Source: Cellulosimicrobium cellulans
Lineage (GTDB): Bacteria > Actinomycetota > Actinomycetes > Actinomycetales > Cellulomonadaceae
Assembly (NCBI RefSeq): GCF_006539945.1
Contig: NZ_BJNZ01000013.1
Span: 1 to 64,000, forward strand
DNA: 64,000 nucleotides
Reading direction: 5' to 3'
Shown: positions 34,467 through 42,013 of the stretch, one piece after another
Layout of the letters: each line of letters starts with the position of its first letter
Position numbering within the stretch: position 1 is the first letter of the stretch
Made by a program: the position numbers and the translations under genes
Notes under the pieces: model-generated
The model's input: only the letters and a program-made list of their open reading frames with translations
Databases searched by the model: none
Told to the model about the DNA's origin: nothing

Positions 34467-35102
34467 GTGTTTCGCGAGGTCCCCGTCCTTCCCGTCGTGA
34501 TCCCCCTCGGGGCGGTGATCCTGGCCGTGCTCGTCTGGCGGTCGTCCCGGGCGGGCCGGCTCACGCTGCCACGGGCCGCCGTCGCGCTCGCGCTCGCGGT
34601 CTACGCCGCCGGTGTCGTCGCGAACACCGTGTTCCCGGTCTTCCTGGACAAGCCGGTGAGCAGCGCTCCGTGGAGCGCTCACCTGGCGCTCGTGCCCTTC
34701 GTGGACTACGAGGTCGCCGACGCCGCGACGAACGTCCTGGTGTTCGTGCCGCTCGGGGTGCTCGTGCCGCTGATCCTCACCAGGGTGTCGTGGTGGCGGG
34801 TCGTCGTCGCGGCGGCCGCCTTCAGCCTGGCGATCGAGCTGACCCAGCTCGTCACGGCGCACCTGCTGGGCGGCGGCCACATCGCCGACGTCGACGACCT
34901 GATCTTCAACGTCGTGGGCGGCGTGCTCGGCTTCGCCCTGTACACCTGGCTGTCGCGCGTGCCCGCACTGGCCACCCTCCTCGACCGCTTCCGCTGGTCG
35001 CGGCCGCCGGAGGCTCAGCCGTCGAGGCGAGCGCGGACGAAGTCGACGATCCCGTCCGCGGCGGCCTCCACCTCGGCCAGGCAGTCCTCGAAGTCCTGCT
35101 GA
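34467..35102 (+). CDS. VanZ-family membrane protein
   Basis: A 211-residue protein from GTG 34467, which has AGAAGGAG eight bases upstream and TACCGT at 34418-34423 as a likely -10 box. Helices include VIPLGAVILAVLVW, AAVALALAVYAAGVVANTVF, ATNVLVFVPLGVLVPLIL, VVVAAAAFSLAIELTQLV and ADVDDLIFNVVGGVLGF; the NVLVFVPLG and DVDDLIFNVVGG stretches mark the VanZ family. Functions range from low-level teicoplanin resistance to unknown. The last 88 bases overlap the 3' end of the convergent phosphatase gene, unusually long for such a pair. The tail there (basic, Ser-rich) may be non-essential. Confidence 0.88.
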   Translation: MFREVPVLPVVIPLGAVILAVLVWRSSRAGRLTLPRAAVALALAVYAAGVVANTVFPVFLDKPVSSAPWSAHLALVPFVDYEVADAATNVLVFVPLGVLVPLILTRVSWWRVVVAAAAFSLAIELTQLVTAHLLGGGHIADVDDLIFNVVGGVLGFALYTWLSRVPALATLLDRFRWSRPPEAQPSRRARTKSTIPSAAASTSARQSSKSC

Positions 35103-35536
35103 CCGCCGTACCAGGGGTCGGCGATGTCGAGCACGTGCTCGGGCTCGTCCGGTCCGACGCGCGGTGCGGCCGGGTCGAACGAGCGGTACATCCGCACCGG
35201 GCCGGCGCCGTCGAGGCGGCGCAGGGCGCGGGCGTGCTGGGACGTCATCGCGAGCACGAGGTCCCGCGCAGCGAGGTCGCCCGCGCGCACCTGGCGGGCA
35301 CGATGGGTCCCGTCGACGACGTACCCGTGCTCGGCGAGGACGCTGCGCGCACGGCGGTCGATCGGGTTCCCCCGCTCCTCGTCGCTGATCCCCGTCGAGT
35401 CGACGACCACGCGGCCGCCGAGCCCGGCCGCCTCGAAGCGGTCGCGCAGGACCAGCTCGGCCATCGGGGACCGGCAGATGTTGCCGGTGCAGACGGTCAT
35501 GACGCGGTAGGGCCCGGGGGCCTCGGCACTGGTCAT
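35015..35536 (-). CDS. Low-molecular-weight protein tyrosine phosphatase
   Basis: A 173-residue phosphatase with the P-loop CTGNICRS at 16-23 (CX5RS; Cys16 nucleophile, Arg22) and the general-acid region DIADPWYGGQQDFEDCL near the C-terminus. It hydrolyses phosphotyrosine on proteins or low-molecular phosphates; in bacteria such enzymes often pair with tyrosine kinases of polysaccharide export. No kinase is adjacent here. The length is normal. Its 3' end overlaps the VanZ gene antisense by 88 bases. Confidence 0.94.
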   Translation of the reverse strand: MTSAEAPGPYRVMTVCTGNICRSPMAELVLRDRFEAAGLGGRVVVDSTGISDEERGNPIDRRARSVLAEHGYVVDGTHRARQVRAGDLAARDLVLAMTSQHARALRRLDGAGPVRMYRSFDPAAPRVGPDEPEHVLDIADPWYGGQQDFEDCLAEVEAAADGIVDFVRARLDG

Positions 35537-35621
35537 GGGCCCATTCTGCGCGAGGCGCGCGCGGTCCTCACGTGCGGTCCGTCGCCGGGCGACCCGCGAC
35601 CGCCGCGTCTACCGTGAGGGG

Positions 35622-36530
35622 ATGATGATCGGGGCGAGGTCGGGGCGGATCGCCGTGACGGGCGCGAGCGGGCTCCTGGGGTCGAAGCTCGCGTTCCGCC
35701 TCGCCGCCGAGGGCGCGGCGCAGCGCCTCGTCGTGCGCGACGCCGCACGCGCGCCCGGCCTCGGCGACGACCCGCTCCCGGAGTCGGACGTCGCCGTCGT
35801 CGGCGGGTACACCGACACGCGCGGGATGGTCGCGGCGTTCACGGACGTCGACACCGTGTTCCTCGTCTCCGCCCGGGAGGACCTCGACCGCGTCGCGCAG
35901 CACCGCGCGGCGGTCGACGCCGCCATCGCCGCCGGGGTCGGGCACATCGTCTACGTGTCGTTCGTCGGGGCGGCGCCGGACGCCGTCTTCACGTTCGCGC
36001 GCGACCACTGGCGCACCGAGGAGTACATCCGCGCGACGGGGGTGCGCCACACGTTCCTGCGCGACAACCTCTACCACCGCGGGCTCGCGCTCATGGTCGG
36101 CGACGACGGCGTGATCCGCGGCCCCGCGGGCGACGGACGGGTCGCGTCCGTGTCGCACGACGACATCGCAGACGTCGCGACCGTCGTCCTGCTCGACGCG
36201 GACGCGCACCGCCACGACGGGGTGACCTACGACATCACCGGGCCCGAGGCCCTGACGCTCGCCGAGGTGGCCGACGCCCTGTCGTCCGCCGCCGGGCGAG
36301 AGATCGTCTACCACGCGGAGACGCTCGAGGAGGCCTACGCGTCCCGCGAGCGGTACGGGGTGCCACGGTTCGAGGTCGACGGGTGGGTGTCGTCGTACAC
36401 GGCGATCGACGCGGGCGAGCTCGCGCACGTGAGCGACACCGTCCCCCGGCTCGTCGAGCGCCCCGCGCAGTCGTTCGCCGCGTGGCTCGACGACTACCCC
36501 GAGGAGTGGGCACACCTGCGTCCCGCCTGA
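35622..36530 (+). CDS. NmrA/SDR-type NAD(P)H-binding reductase
   Basis: About 302 residues. GRIAVTGASGLLGSKLAFRL is the dinucleotide-binding loop; later YVSFVGAAPDAVFTFARDHW, HTFLRDNLYHRG and DITGPEALTLAEVADALSS match the NmrA/quinone-reductase-like atypical SDR group (QOR2 type). It would reduce quinones or sense NADP redox state. It lacks the classical YxxxK pair, as usual for NmrA-like members. ATG 35622 is followed immediately by a second ATG. TACCGT lies six bases upstream, a leaderless layout. Confidence 0.88.
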   Translation: MMIGARSGRIAVTGASGLLGSKLAFRLAAEGAAQRLVVRDAARAPGLGDDPLPESDVAVVGGYTDTRGMVAAFTDVDTVFLVSAREDLDRVAQHRAAVDAAIAAGVGHIVYVSFVGAAPDAVFTFARDHWRTEEYIRATGVRHTFLRDNLYHRGLALMVGDDGVIRGPAGDGRVASVSHDDIADVATVVLLDADAHRHDGVTYDITGPEALTLAEVADALSSAAGREIVYHAETLEEAYASRERYGVPRFEVDGWVSSYTAIDAGELAHVSDTVPRLVERPAQSFAAWLDDYPEEWAHLRPA

Positions 36531-36609
36531 TCCTGGCGCGCCACCGCTCGGCGTCTCACGCCGTGCGCGAAAACCCCTGGCGCGGTCCGCGGGGGCGGAC
36601 GTACCGTCG

Positions 36610-36870
36610 TCGTACACGCGAAAGGAGGTGGTCCTGGAAGTGAAGATTCTTCGGACTCGTGAGGTGGTTGCGCGCTAGTCGTCGCGCAACCGATCCAGCA
36701 ACGGACCGGATGCGGTGAGCCCGTGAACCGGGCGGGGTCTCCCGAGGGGAGGCGCCCGACGGCGAGCGAGTACCACGCAACCACCGGAGCCCGCGGGCGT
36801 CGTGCCCTCGTCCAGCACGACAGGAGGAAACCTCCAGCCCGCGGGCTTCTCGCTGCCCGCGCCCCGACGC
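36610..36870 (+). ncRNA. Candidate structured RNA with extended Shine-Dalgarno and short ORF
   Basis: This stretch has no normal gene but dense RNA structure. AAAGGAGGTGGTCC (36621-36634) can pair over 14 contiguous bases (one G-U) with the 16S rRNA 3' tail. A 12-codon ORF follows at 36640-36678. Its stop lies in the loop of GGTTGCGCG/CGCGCAACC (36666-36674 with 36683-36691), and a distal CGCAACC at 36776-36782 could compete for the same strand. Two copies of GCCCGCGGGC (36789-36798 and 36837-36846) can pair to enclose GTCGTGC/GCACGAC and GGAGG-AAA-CCTCC hairpins. The palindromic element at 36871 would terminate it. TACCGT at 36602-36607 is a possible -10 box. The RNA is inferred. Confidence 0.5.
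36640..36678 (+). CDS. Twelve-codon ORF, possible leader peptide
   Basis: GTG 36640 opens VKILRTREVVAR then TAG. The peptide is basic with no signal or membrane character. The very strong Shine-Dalgarno ends 11 bases upstream; an in-frame GTG at 36628 overlaps it. The stop codon lies within the loop of a 9-bp stem, so a terminating ribosome would open that stem. This is the arrangement of a leader peptide, yet no plus-strand gene follows. Translation is unproven. Confidence 0.35.
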   Translation: MKILRTREVVAR

Positions 36871-36927
36871 TGAGTGCATGAAATAGTCGCGTCCGGCACG
36901 TCCGGACGCGACTATTTCATGCACTCA
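36871..36927. repeat. Dispersed palindromic element, copy 2
   Basis: A perfect 26-bp inverted repeat starting TGAGTGCATGAAATAGTC with a five-base loop (CACGT). The right arm ends in TCA, which is the TGA stop of the minus-strand isomerase gene. It follows the candidate RNA on the plus strand, so it may terminate both. It is the most perfect of the three copies in the window. Confidence 0.95.
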
Positions 36928-37965
36928 CGCCGGGGTGAGGTGGGGTTCGACGAGCTCGACGTAGCGGCGGGAGAGGGTGGCCACGACGTCGGGGCCGGGA
37001 GCGGCCCAGACGTCGGCGTTGAAGATCTCGACCTCGACGTCGCCCGTGTAGCCCGCCTGGGCGACCGAGCGCGTGAACGCGGTGAAGTCCACGTGGCCGT
37101 CGCCCATCATGCCGCGGCCCAGGAGAGTGTCCGCCGGGAGCGGGGTGATCCAGTCGCACACCTGGTAGCTGACGATCCGACCCGCGGCGCCCGCCCGGGC
37201 GATCTGGTCGTGGACCTTCGGCTCCCACCACAGGTGGTACGTGTCGACGACGACGCCCACCTCCTCGGGCGCGAACGGCTCGGCGAGGTCGAGGGCCTGC
37301 TCGAGCGTCGAGACGACGCCACGGTCCGCGGCGAAGATCGGGTTCATGGGCTCGATGCCGAGCGTCACGCCCGCGTCGCGCGCGGCCGGGACGAGGGCGG
37401 CTATCGCCTCCGCCGCGCGCGCCCGTGCACCGATCAGGTCGCGGTCGCCGTCGGGCAGGCCGCCCGGGACGAGGACGAGCGTGGGCGCCCCGAGCGCGGC
37501 CGTCTCGGCGATCGCGGCGAGGTTGCTCGCGTGGGCCGCGGCACGCGCGTCCGGTTCGCTCGCGGTGAAGAAGCCGCCGCGGCACACGGACGACACCCGC
37601 AGCCCGGCGTCGCGCACCCACCGCACGGCGGTGTCGAGCCCGACCTCCGCGACGGGCTCGCGCCAGACCCCGATCGCCGGGAGCCCGGCGGCGACGCAGC
37701 CGTCGATCGCCTCGCGCAGCGACCAGTGCGCCGTCGTGCGCTGGTTCAGGGAGAGCCGCGCGAGCCGAGGATCGCCGGGCTCCGGCGTCGGCACCCGCGC
37801 GGCCACCCCGTTCGGCACGTCCACGAGACCCGCCCCGCCGAGCAGGTGGTCCTGGTCCGTCCCGCCACCAGGACGAGCCGAGACCACCTGGTCGGCGGGC
37901 AGGATCACCTGGTCGGCGGAAGACCGGGGCCCGGAGGACGGGAACTCCGAGATCTCCGTGCTCAT
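36925..37965 (-). CDS. Sugar phosphate isomerase/epimerase, TIM barrel
   Basis: About 346 residues of the xylose-isomerase-like AP-endonuclease-2 fold. LSLNQRTTAHWSLREAIDGC, VSSVCRGGFF, LGIEPMNPIFAADRG, VGVVVDTYHLWWEP and GHVDFTAFTRSV carry the metal-binding Glu, Asp and His residues expected. Such enzymes interconvert keto sugars or inositol derivatives. The first 45 residues are low-complexity. ATG 37965 overlaps the upstream stop as ATGA. It is the last gene of the LIV-transporter operon, and its own stop is part of the palindromic element. Confidence 0.9.
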   Translation of the reverse strand: MSTEISEFPSSGPRSSADQVILPADQVVSARPGGGTDQDHLLGGAGLVDVPNGVAARVPTPEPGDPRLARLSLNQRTTAHWSLREAIDGCVAAGLPAIGVWREPVAEVGLDTAVRWVRDAGLRVSSVCRGGFFTASEPDARAAAHASNLAAIAETAALGAPTLVLVPGGLPDGDRDLIGARARAAEAIAALVPAARDAGVTLGIEPMNPIFAADRGVVSTLEQALDLAEPFAPEEVGVVVDTYHLWWEPKVHDQIARAGAAGRIVSYQVCDWITPLPADTLLGRGMMGDGHVDFTAFTRSVAQAGYTGDVEVEIFNADVWAAPGPDVVATLSRRYVELVEPHLTPA

Positions 37966-39230
37966 GCGACCACCTCGCCGACGTCGGCCCGGGCGGACGC
38001 GGCCGCGGCGGACGCCGCTGAGCTCGTTCCGGAACCGATCTCGGTGCCGGTCTCGATGCCGGTCTCGATACCTGCCGCTGCGAGGACGAGGCCGAGGCGG
38101 TGCGCGGCGAGCTCGGGGTCCGGGAGGAGCCGGGCCTCGTTCGCGAGCTCGAAGGCCCGCGCGAGGTGCACGACGCTCCGGGCCGACTGCAGGCCGCCCA
38201 CCATGGTGAACCCGGGCTGATGACCCGACAGCCACGCGAGGAACGCGATGCCGGTCTTGTAGTAGTACGTCGGCGCCTCGAACACGTGGCGCGAGAGCGA
38301 GAGCGTCGGGGCCATCTCCGCGTCGTAGCGGTCGACGTCGCCCTCGTCGAGCGCCGCGAGCGCGGCGGAGGCGGCGGGCGCGACGGCCGCGAACGCGCCG
38401 AGCAGCGCGTCGGAGTGCCGCTCGCCGTCACCCCGGATCAGCTCGGGATAGTGGAAGTCGTCGCCGGTGTACAACCGGACACCCTCGGGAAGTACGGCGC
38501 GTAGCCCGACCTCGTGCGCCGCCGAGAGCAGCGACACCTTGACCCCGTCGACCTTCGCGGCGTGGGCGCGCACGAGGTCGACGAACGTCGCGGTCGCGGT
38601 GTCGACGTCCCCGGACCCCCAGTAGCCGCGCAGGTTCGGGTCGAACGCCTCGCCGAGCCAGTGCAGCACGACCGGCTCGCGCACCTGGGACAGGATCGCG
38701 TCGTACACGCGCACGTAGTCGTCGGCCGACGCCGCGACCCGCGCGAGGTGGCGCGACGCCATGAGGACGACCTGCGACCCCGTGCCCTCGACGAACTCGA
38801 CCTGCTCGGCGTACGCGCCGATCACGTCGTCCACGGTCCGCAGGTCATCAGGCGCCCGGTGGTCGGTCCCCGCGCCCGACGCGATGCGCGCTCCCAGCTC
38901 GTGCGCCTGCGCCGCGCTGCGCGACACGAGCTCCTGGACGGCGGGCCAGTCGAGACCCATGTTGCGCTGCGCGGTGTCCATCGCCTCGGCGACGCCCAGC
39001 CCGTACCGGAACAGGTGCCGCCGGAACGCGAGCGTCGAGTCCCAGTCGACGACGGCCGGCGCGCCGGGGACGTTCTCGCCCCGCGGGTCCGCGACCACGT
39101 GCGCCGCCGCGAACGCGACGCGCGACGCGTACGGGCCGGGGTGGTCCGCCCACTCCCGGGGCGCGCGCAGCTCGACGAGCCGCGTGCCGCCGCCGGGCAG
39201 CGGGATCCGCACCCCGCGGGGGCCGCTCAC
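37962..39230 (-). CDS. DUF993, dihydrodipicolinate-synthase-like aldolase
   Basis: About 422 residues from GTG 39230, overlapping the Gfo/Idh stop as GTGA. Landmarks include VVDWDSTLAFRRHLFRYGLG, AEAMDTAQRNMGLDW, VVLMASRHLARVA, VVLHWLGEAFDPNLRGYWGS and VDGVKVSLLS with a Lys at the position of a Schiff-base residue. DUF993 proteins are related to DapA-type aldolases and often sit beside Gfo/Idh dehydrogenases and TIM-barrel isomerases in sugar operons. The probable reaction is aldol cleavage of an oxidised sugar. The last 40 residues repeat Glu/Thr/Gly/Ser/Ala and look disordered. Confidence 0.85.
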   Translation of the reverse strand: MSGPRGVRIPLPGGGTRLVELRAPREWADHPGPYASRVAFAAAHVVADPRGENVPGAPAVVDWDSTLAFRRHLFRYGLGVAEAMDTAQRNMGLDWPAVQELVSRSAAQAHELGARIASGAGTDHRAPDDLRTVDDVIGAYAEQVEFVEGTGSQVVLMASRHLARVAASADDYVRVYDAILSQVREPVVLHWLGEAFDPNLRGYWGSGDVDTATATFVDLVRAHAAKVDGVKVSLLSAAHEVGLRAVLPEGVRLYTGDDFHYPELIRGDGERHSDALLGAFAAVAPAASAALAALDEGDVDRYDAEMAPTLSLSRHVFEAPTYYYKTGIAFLAWLSGHQPGFTMVGGLQSARSVVHLARAFELANEARLLPDPELAAHRLGLVLAAAGIETGIETGTEIGSGTSSAASAAAASARADVGEVVA

Positions 39231-40483
39231 GCCCCCGCCCCGGACGCCGGGCCGCCCACGGCCTCGGACCCGGGGGACGGCGAAGCGCCGAGCTCCACCC
39301 GACGACCCTCGCGCGACGAGGTGTACCCCGCGTCCACGAGGCGCAGGCCACGCACGCCGGCGTCGAAGTCGTAGGGGTGCGGGCGCCCGGCGTGGACGTC
39401 GCGCAGGAACTCCTCCCACTGCGCCCGGAACCCGTTGACGAACTCCTGGTTGTCCGGGATCTGCTCCCACTGGGCACGGAAGTCCTGGTCGGTGGGCAGG
39501 TCCGGGTTCCACACGGGCTTGGGCGTGCGGGCACGCGGCTGGATGCGGCACCCGAAGAGGCCGGCGACCGCCGACCCGTGCGTGCCGTCGACCTGGAACT
39601 CCACGAGCTCGCCCCGGTCCACGCGCACCGCCCACGACGAGTTCACCTGCGCGAGGATCGGCCCGTCCGCCCCGGCGAGCTCGAAGATCCCGTACGCCGC
39701 GTCGTCGGCCGTCGCGGCGTAGGGCTTGCCGTGCTCGTCCCAGCGCTCGGGGATGTGGGTCACGGCCTTCGCCATGACCGCCTCGACCGGCCCGAACAGG
39801 TTCTCCAGCACGTAGTTCCAGTGGCAGAACATGTCGAGGACCATCCCGCCGCCGTCCTCGGCGCGGTAGTTCCAGCTCGGGCGCTGCGCGGGCTGCCAGT
39901 CGCCCTCGAACACCCAGTACCCGAACTCGCCGCGGACGGACAGGATGCGGCCGAAGAACCCGCCGTCGATGAGCCGCTTCAGCTTGAGCAGGCCGGGCAG
40001 GTACAGCTTGTCGTGCACGACGCCGTGGATCACCCCGGCCGCGCGCGCCGCCTCGGCGAGCTCCTCGCCCTCGGCGACCGACTCCGCGATCGGCTTCTCC
40101 GTGTACACGTGCTTGCCCGCCGCGAGCGCCTTGAGGATCGCCTTGGTGCGCTCGGACGTGACCTGCGCGTCGAAGTAGATCGTGGCCGTCGGGTCCGCGA
40201 GCGCCGCGTCGAGGTCGGTCGTGTACTCGGCGACGCCGTGGCGGGCTGCGAGCTCCGCGAGCTTGGCGCGGTTGCGCCCCACGAGCACGGGCTCCACCTG
40301 GAGGCGCGTGCCGTCGTCGAGCTCGACGCCGCCGTCGTCCCGGATCGCGAGGATCGAACGCACGAGGTGCTGGCGGTACCCCATGCGCCCGGTCACGCCG
40401 TTCATGACGATGCGCACGGTGCGGGTGGTCGGTCGGTCGCCCCCTGCGGCGTCCGTGGTCTGGCTGGTCATGCGGGCGGTCAT
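39227..40483 (-). CDS. Gfo/Idh/MocA family oxidoreductase
   Basis: About 418 residues. An NAD(P)-binding domain (IVMNGVTGRMGYRQHLVRS, VLVGRNRAKLAELAARHG) includes the signature GKHVYTEKPIAESVAEG with the catalytic Lys. The C-terminal beta-sheet domain contains GGGMVLDMFCHWNYVLENL with the conserved Asp and His. It would oxidise a sugar or cyclitol hydroxyl. The start ATG at 40483 overlaps the LivF-type gene stop as ATGA; ATG 40471 is an alternative. It is the first catabolic enzyme after the importer genes. Confidence 0.93.
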   Translation of the reverse strand: MTARMTSQTTDAAGGDRPTTRTVRIVMNGVTGRMGYRQHLVRSILAIRDDGGVELDDGTRLQVEPVLVGRNRAKLAELAARHGVAEYTTDLDAALADPTATIYFDAQVTSERTKAILKALAAGKHVYTEKPIAESVAEGEELAEAARAAGVIHGVVHDKLYLPGLLKLKRLIDGGFFGRILSVRGEFGYWVFEGDWQPAQRPSWNYRAEDGGGMVLDMFCHWNYVLENLFGPVEAVMAKAVTHIPERWDEHGKPYAATADDAAYGIFELAGADGPILAQVNSSWAVRVDRGELVEFQVDGTHGSAVAGLFGCRIQPRARTPKPVWNPDLPTDQDFRAQWEQIPDNQEFVNGFRAQWEEFLRDVHAGRPHPYDFDAGVRGLRLVDAGYTSSREGRRVELGASPSPGSEAVGGPASGAGA

Positions 40484-41262
40484 CCGTTCTGCGAGAGCGA
40501 GCGCTCGGCGGGCCGACCGCCGAGGTAGAGCTCGGAGAGCTGGGGGTCGGCGAGGAGCTCGGGCGCGGGCCCGGTGATGTGCACGCGCCCGAGGTCGAGC
40601 ACGCACCCGACGTCCGCCGTCTCGAGCGCGCGACGCGCGTTCTGCTCGACGAGCAGGACCGCGACGCCGGCGTCGCGCATGCGCACGACCTGCTCGAACA
40701 CCGTCGACGTCGTCTTGGGGTCGAGGCCCATCGACGGCTCGTCGAGCAGCACGACCTCCGGGCTCACCATGAGCGAGCGCGCGAACTCGACCTGCTTCTG
40801 CTGGCCGCCGGACAGCAGGCCCGCGAGCTGCTTCCACCGCTCGCCCACGATGGGGAAGAGGTTCTGCACGAACGCCACGCGCTCCGCGATCTTCTGCTTG
40901 TCGCGCAGGGTGTAGGCGCCGAGGAGCACGTTCTCCGCGACCGTCATCTCGCGGAACACGCTGTGGCCCTGGAGCACGTGCGCCAGACCGGACGTGAGCA
41001 TCTCCTGCGGTCCCTGGCCCGTGACGTCGCGCCCGCCGACGAGGATGCGGCCCGATCGCGGCTTGAGCAGCCCGCTCGCGACCTTGAGCACCGTCGACTT
41101 GCCCGCGCCGTTGGGCCCGACGAGGCACACGACCGTGGCCGCCGGGACCTTGATGGTCAGCCCGCGCAGCACCATCGCCGCGCGGCCGTACCCGGCCTGG
41201 ATGTCGTCCAGCTCGAGGAGGTACTCCTGCTTCGCCCCCGTCCCGGGGGTCGGGTCAGACAC
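40480..41262 (-). CDS. ABC transporter ATPase, LivF type
   Basis: About 260 residues. It has Walker A GPNGAGKST, a Q-loop in HVLQGHSVFREMTVAENVLL, signature LSGGQQKQVEFARSLM, Walker B VVLLDEP and an H-loop position occupied in LLVEQNARRAL, as is usual for LivF. It powers a branched-chain amino-acid-type (HAAT) importer with the paired LivG-like ATPase. I chose GTG 41262, nine bases after GGAGG; the preceding TTG at 41265 is possible. It overlaps the LivG stop. Confidence 0.94.
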   Translation of the reverse strand: MSDPTPGTGAKQEYLLELDDIQAGYGRAAMVLRGLTIKVPAATVVCLVGPNGAGKSTVLKVASGLLKPRSGRILVGGRDVTGQGPQEMLTSGLAHVLQGHSVFREMTVAENVLLGAYTLRDKQKIAERVAFVQNLFPIVGERWKQLAGLLSGGQQKQVEFARSLMVSPEVVLLDEPSMGLDPKTTSTVFEQVVRMRDAGVAVLLVEQNARRALETADVGCVLDLGRVHITGPAPELLADPQLSELYLGGRPAERSLSQNG

Positions 41263-42013
41263 CAAGGTAGGCCTCCAGCACTCGCGGGTCGGCTTGCACG
41301 ACGGCGGGGGTGCCCTCGGCGATCGGCCGGCCCCGGTCGAACACGATGACGTGGTGGGACAGGCTCATGACCATGTCCATGTTGTGCTCGACGACGAGGA
41401 ACGTCTTGCCCTCGGCGTTGAGCTCCTGCACGAGCGTCCCGATGCGCCCGATGAGCGCCGGGTTCACGCCGCCCGCCGGCTCGTCGAGCATGATCGTGTC
41501 CGGGTCGCCCATGAGGACGCCCGCGAGCTCGAGCAGCTTCTGCTGCCCGTAGGACAGGTTGCGTGCCTCGACGTTCTCCAGGTGGTCGATGCCGACGCGC
41601 ACGAGCAGCGCGCGCGCCTTGTCGATCTCCTCGGGGTTGCGCGCCCCGCCGAGCAGCTCGCGTACCTTGGTGCGCCGGACCGCGACGAGCATGTTCTCGA
41701 GGACGGTCATGCGCGGGAACACGCGGCAGAGCTGGAAGCTGCGCCCGATCCCGGCGCGCGCGATCTTGTGCGGCGCGCGCCGCGTGATGTCCTCGCCGCG
41801 GAACGTGACCGTGCCGGAGTCCGGCTTGATCATGCCCGTCACGCAGTTGAAGAACGTCGTCTTGCCCGACCCGTTCGGGCCGATGAGCGCGTTGATCTTG
41901 CCGTGGTGGAACGTGACCGTCGCGTCGCGGACGGCGTGGACGCCGCCGAACGACTTGGTGAGGCCGGCGGTCTCGAGGTTGCGGGTCGTCGGGGGTGCGG
42001 TCGTCGCGCTCAT
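41255..42013 (-). CDS. ABC transporter ATPase, LivG type
   Basis: A 252-residue protein with Walker A GPNGSGKTT, Q-loop region GIGRSFQLCRVFPRMTVLEN, signature NLSYGQQKLLELAGVLM, Walker B TIMLDEPAGGVNP and H-loop FLVVEHNMDMVM. Those are the typical features of LivG. It overlaps the LivM-type permease stop as ATGA and the LivF start downstream. Association with sugar-type enzymes in the same operon makes the substrate uncertain. Confidence 0.95.
   Translation of the reverse strand: MSATTAPPTTRNLETAGLTKSFGGVHAVRDATVTFHHGKINALIGPNGSGKTTFFNCVTGMIKPDSGTVTFRGEDITRRAPHKIARAGIGRSFQLCRVFPRMTVLENMLVAVRRTKVRELLGGARNPEEIDKARALLVRVGIDHLENVEARNLSYGQQKLLELAGVLMGDPDTIMLDEPAGGVNPALIGRIGTLVQELNAEGKTFLVVEHNMDMVMSLSHHVIVFDRGRPIAEGTPAVVQADPRVLEAYLGV

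Noticed and set aside
36700-36870. Known RNAs (tmRNA, RNase P, SRP, cobalamin riboswitch) in the structured region
   Set aside because: None of the conserved cores of these RNAs could be found by eye; the region was kept as an unassigned candidate.
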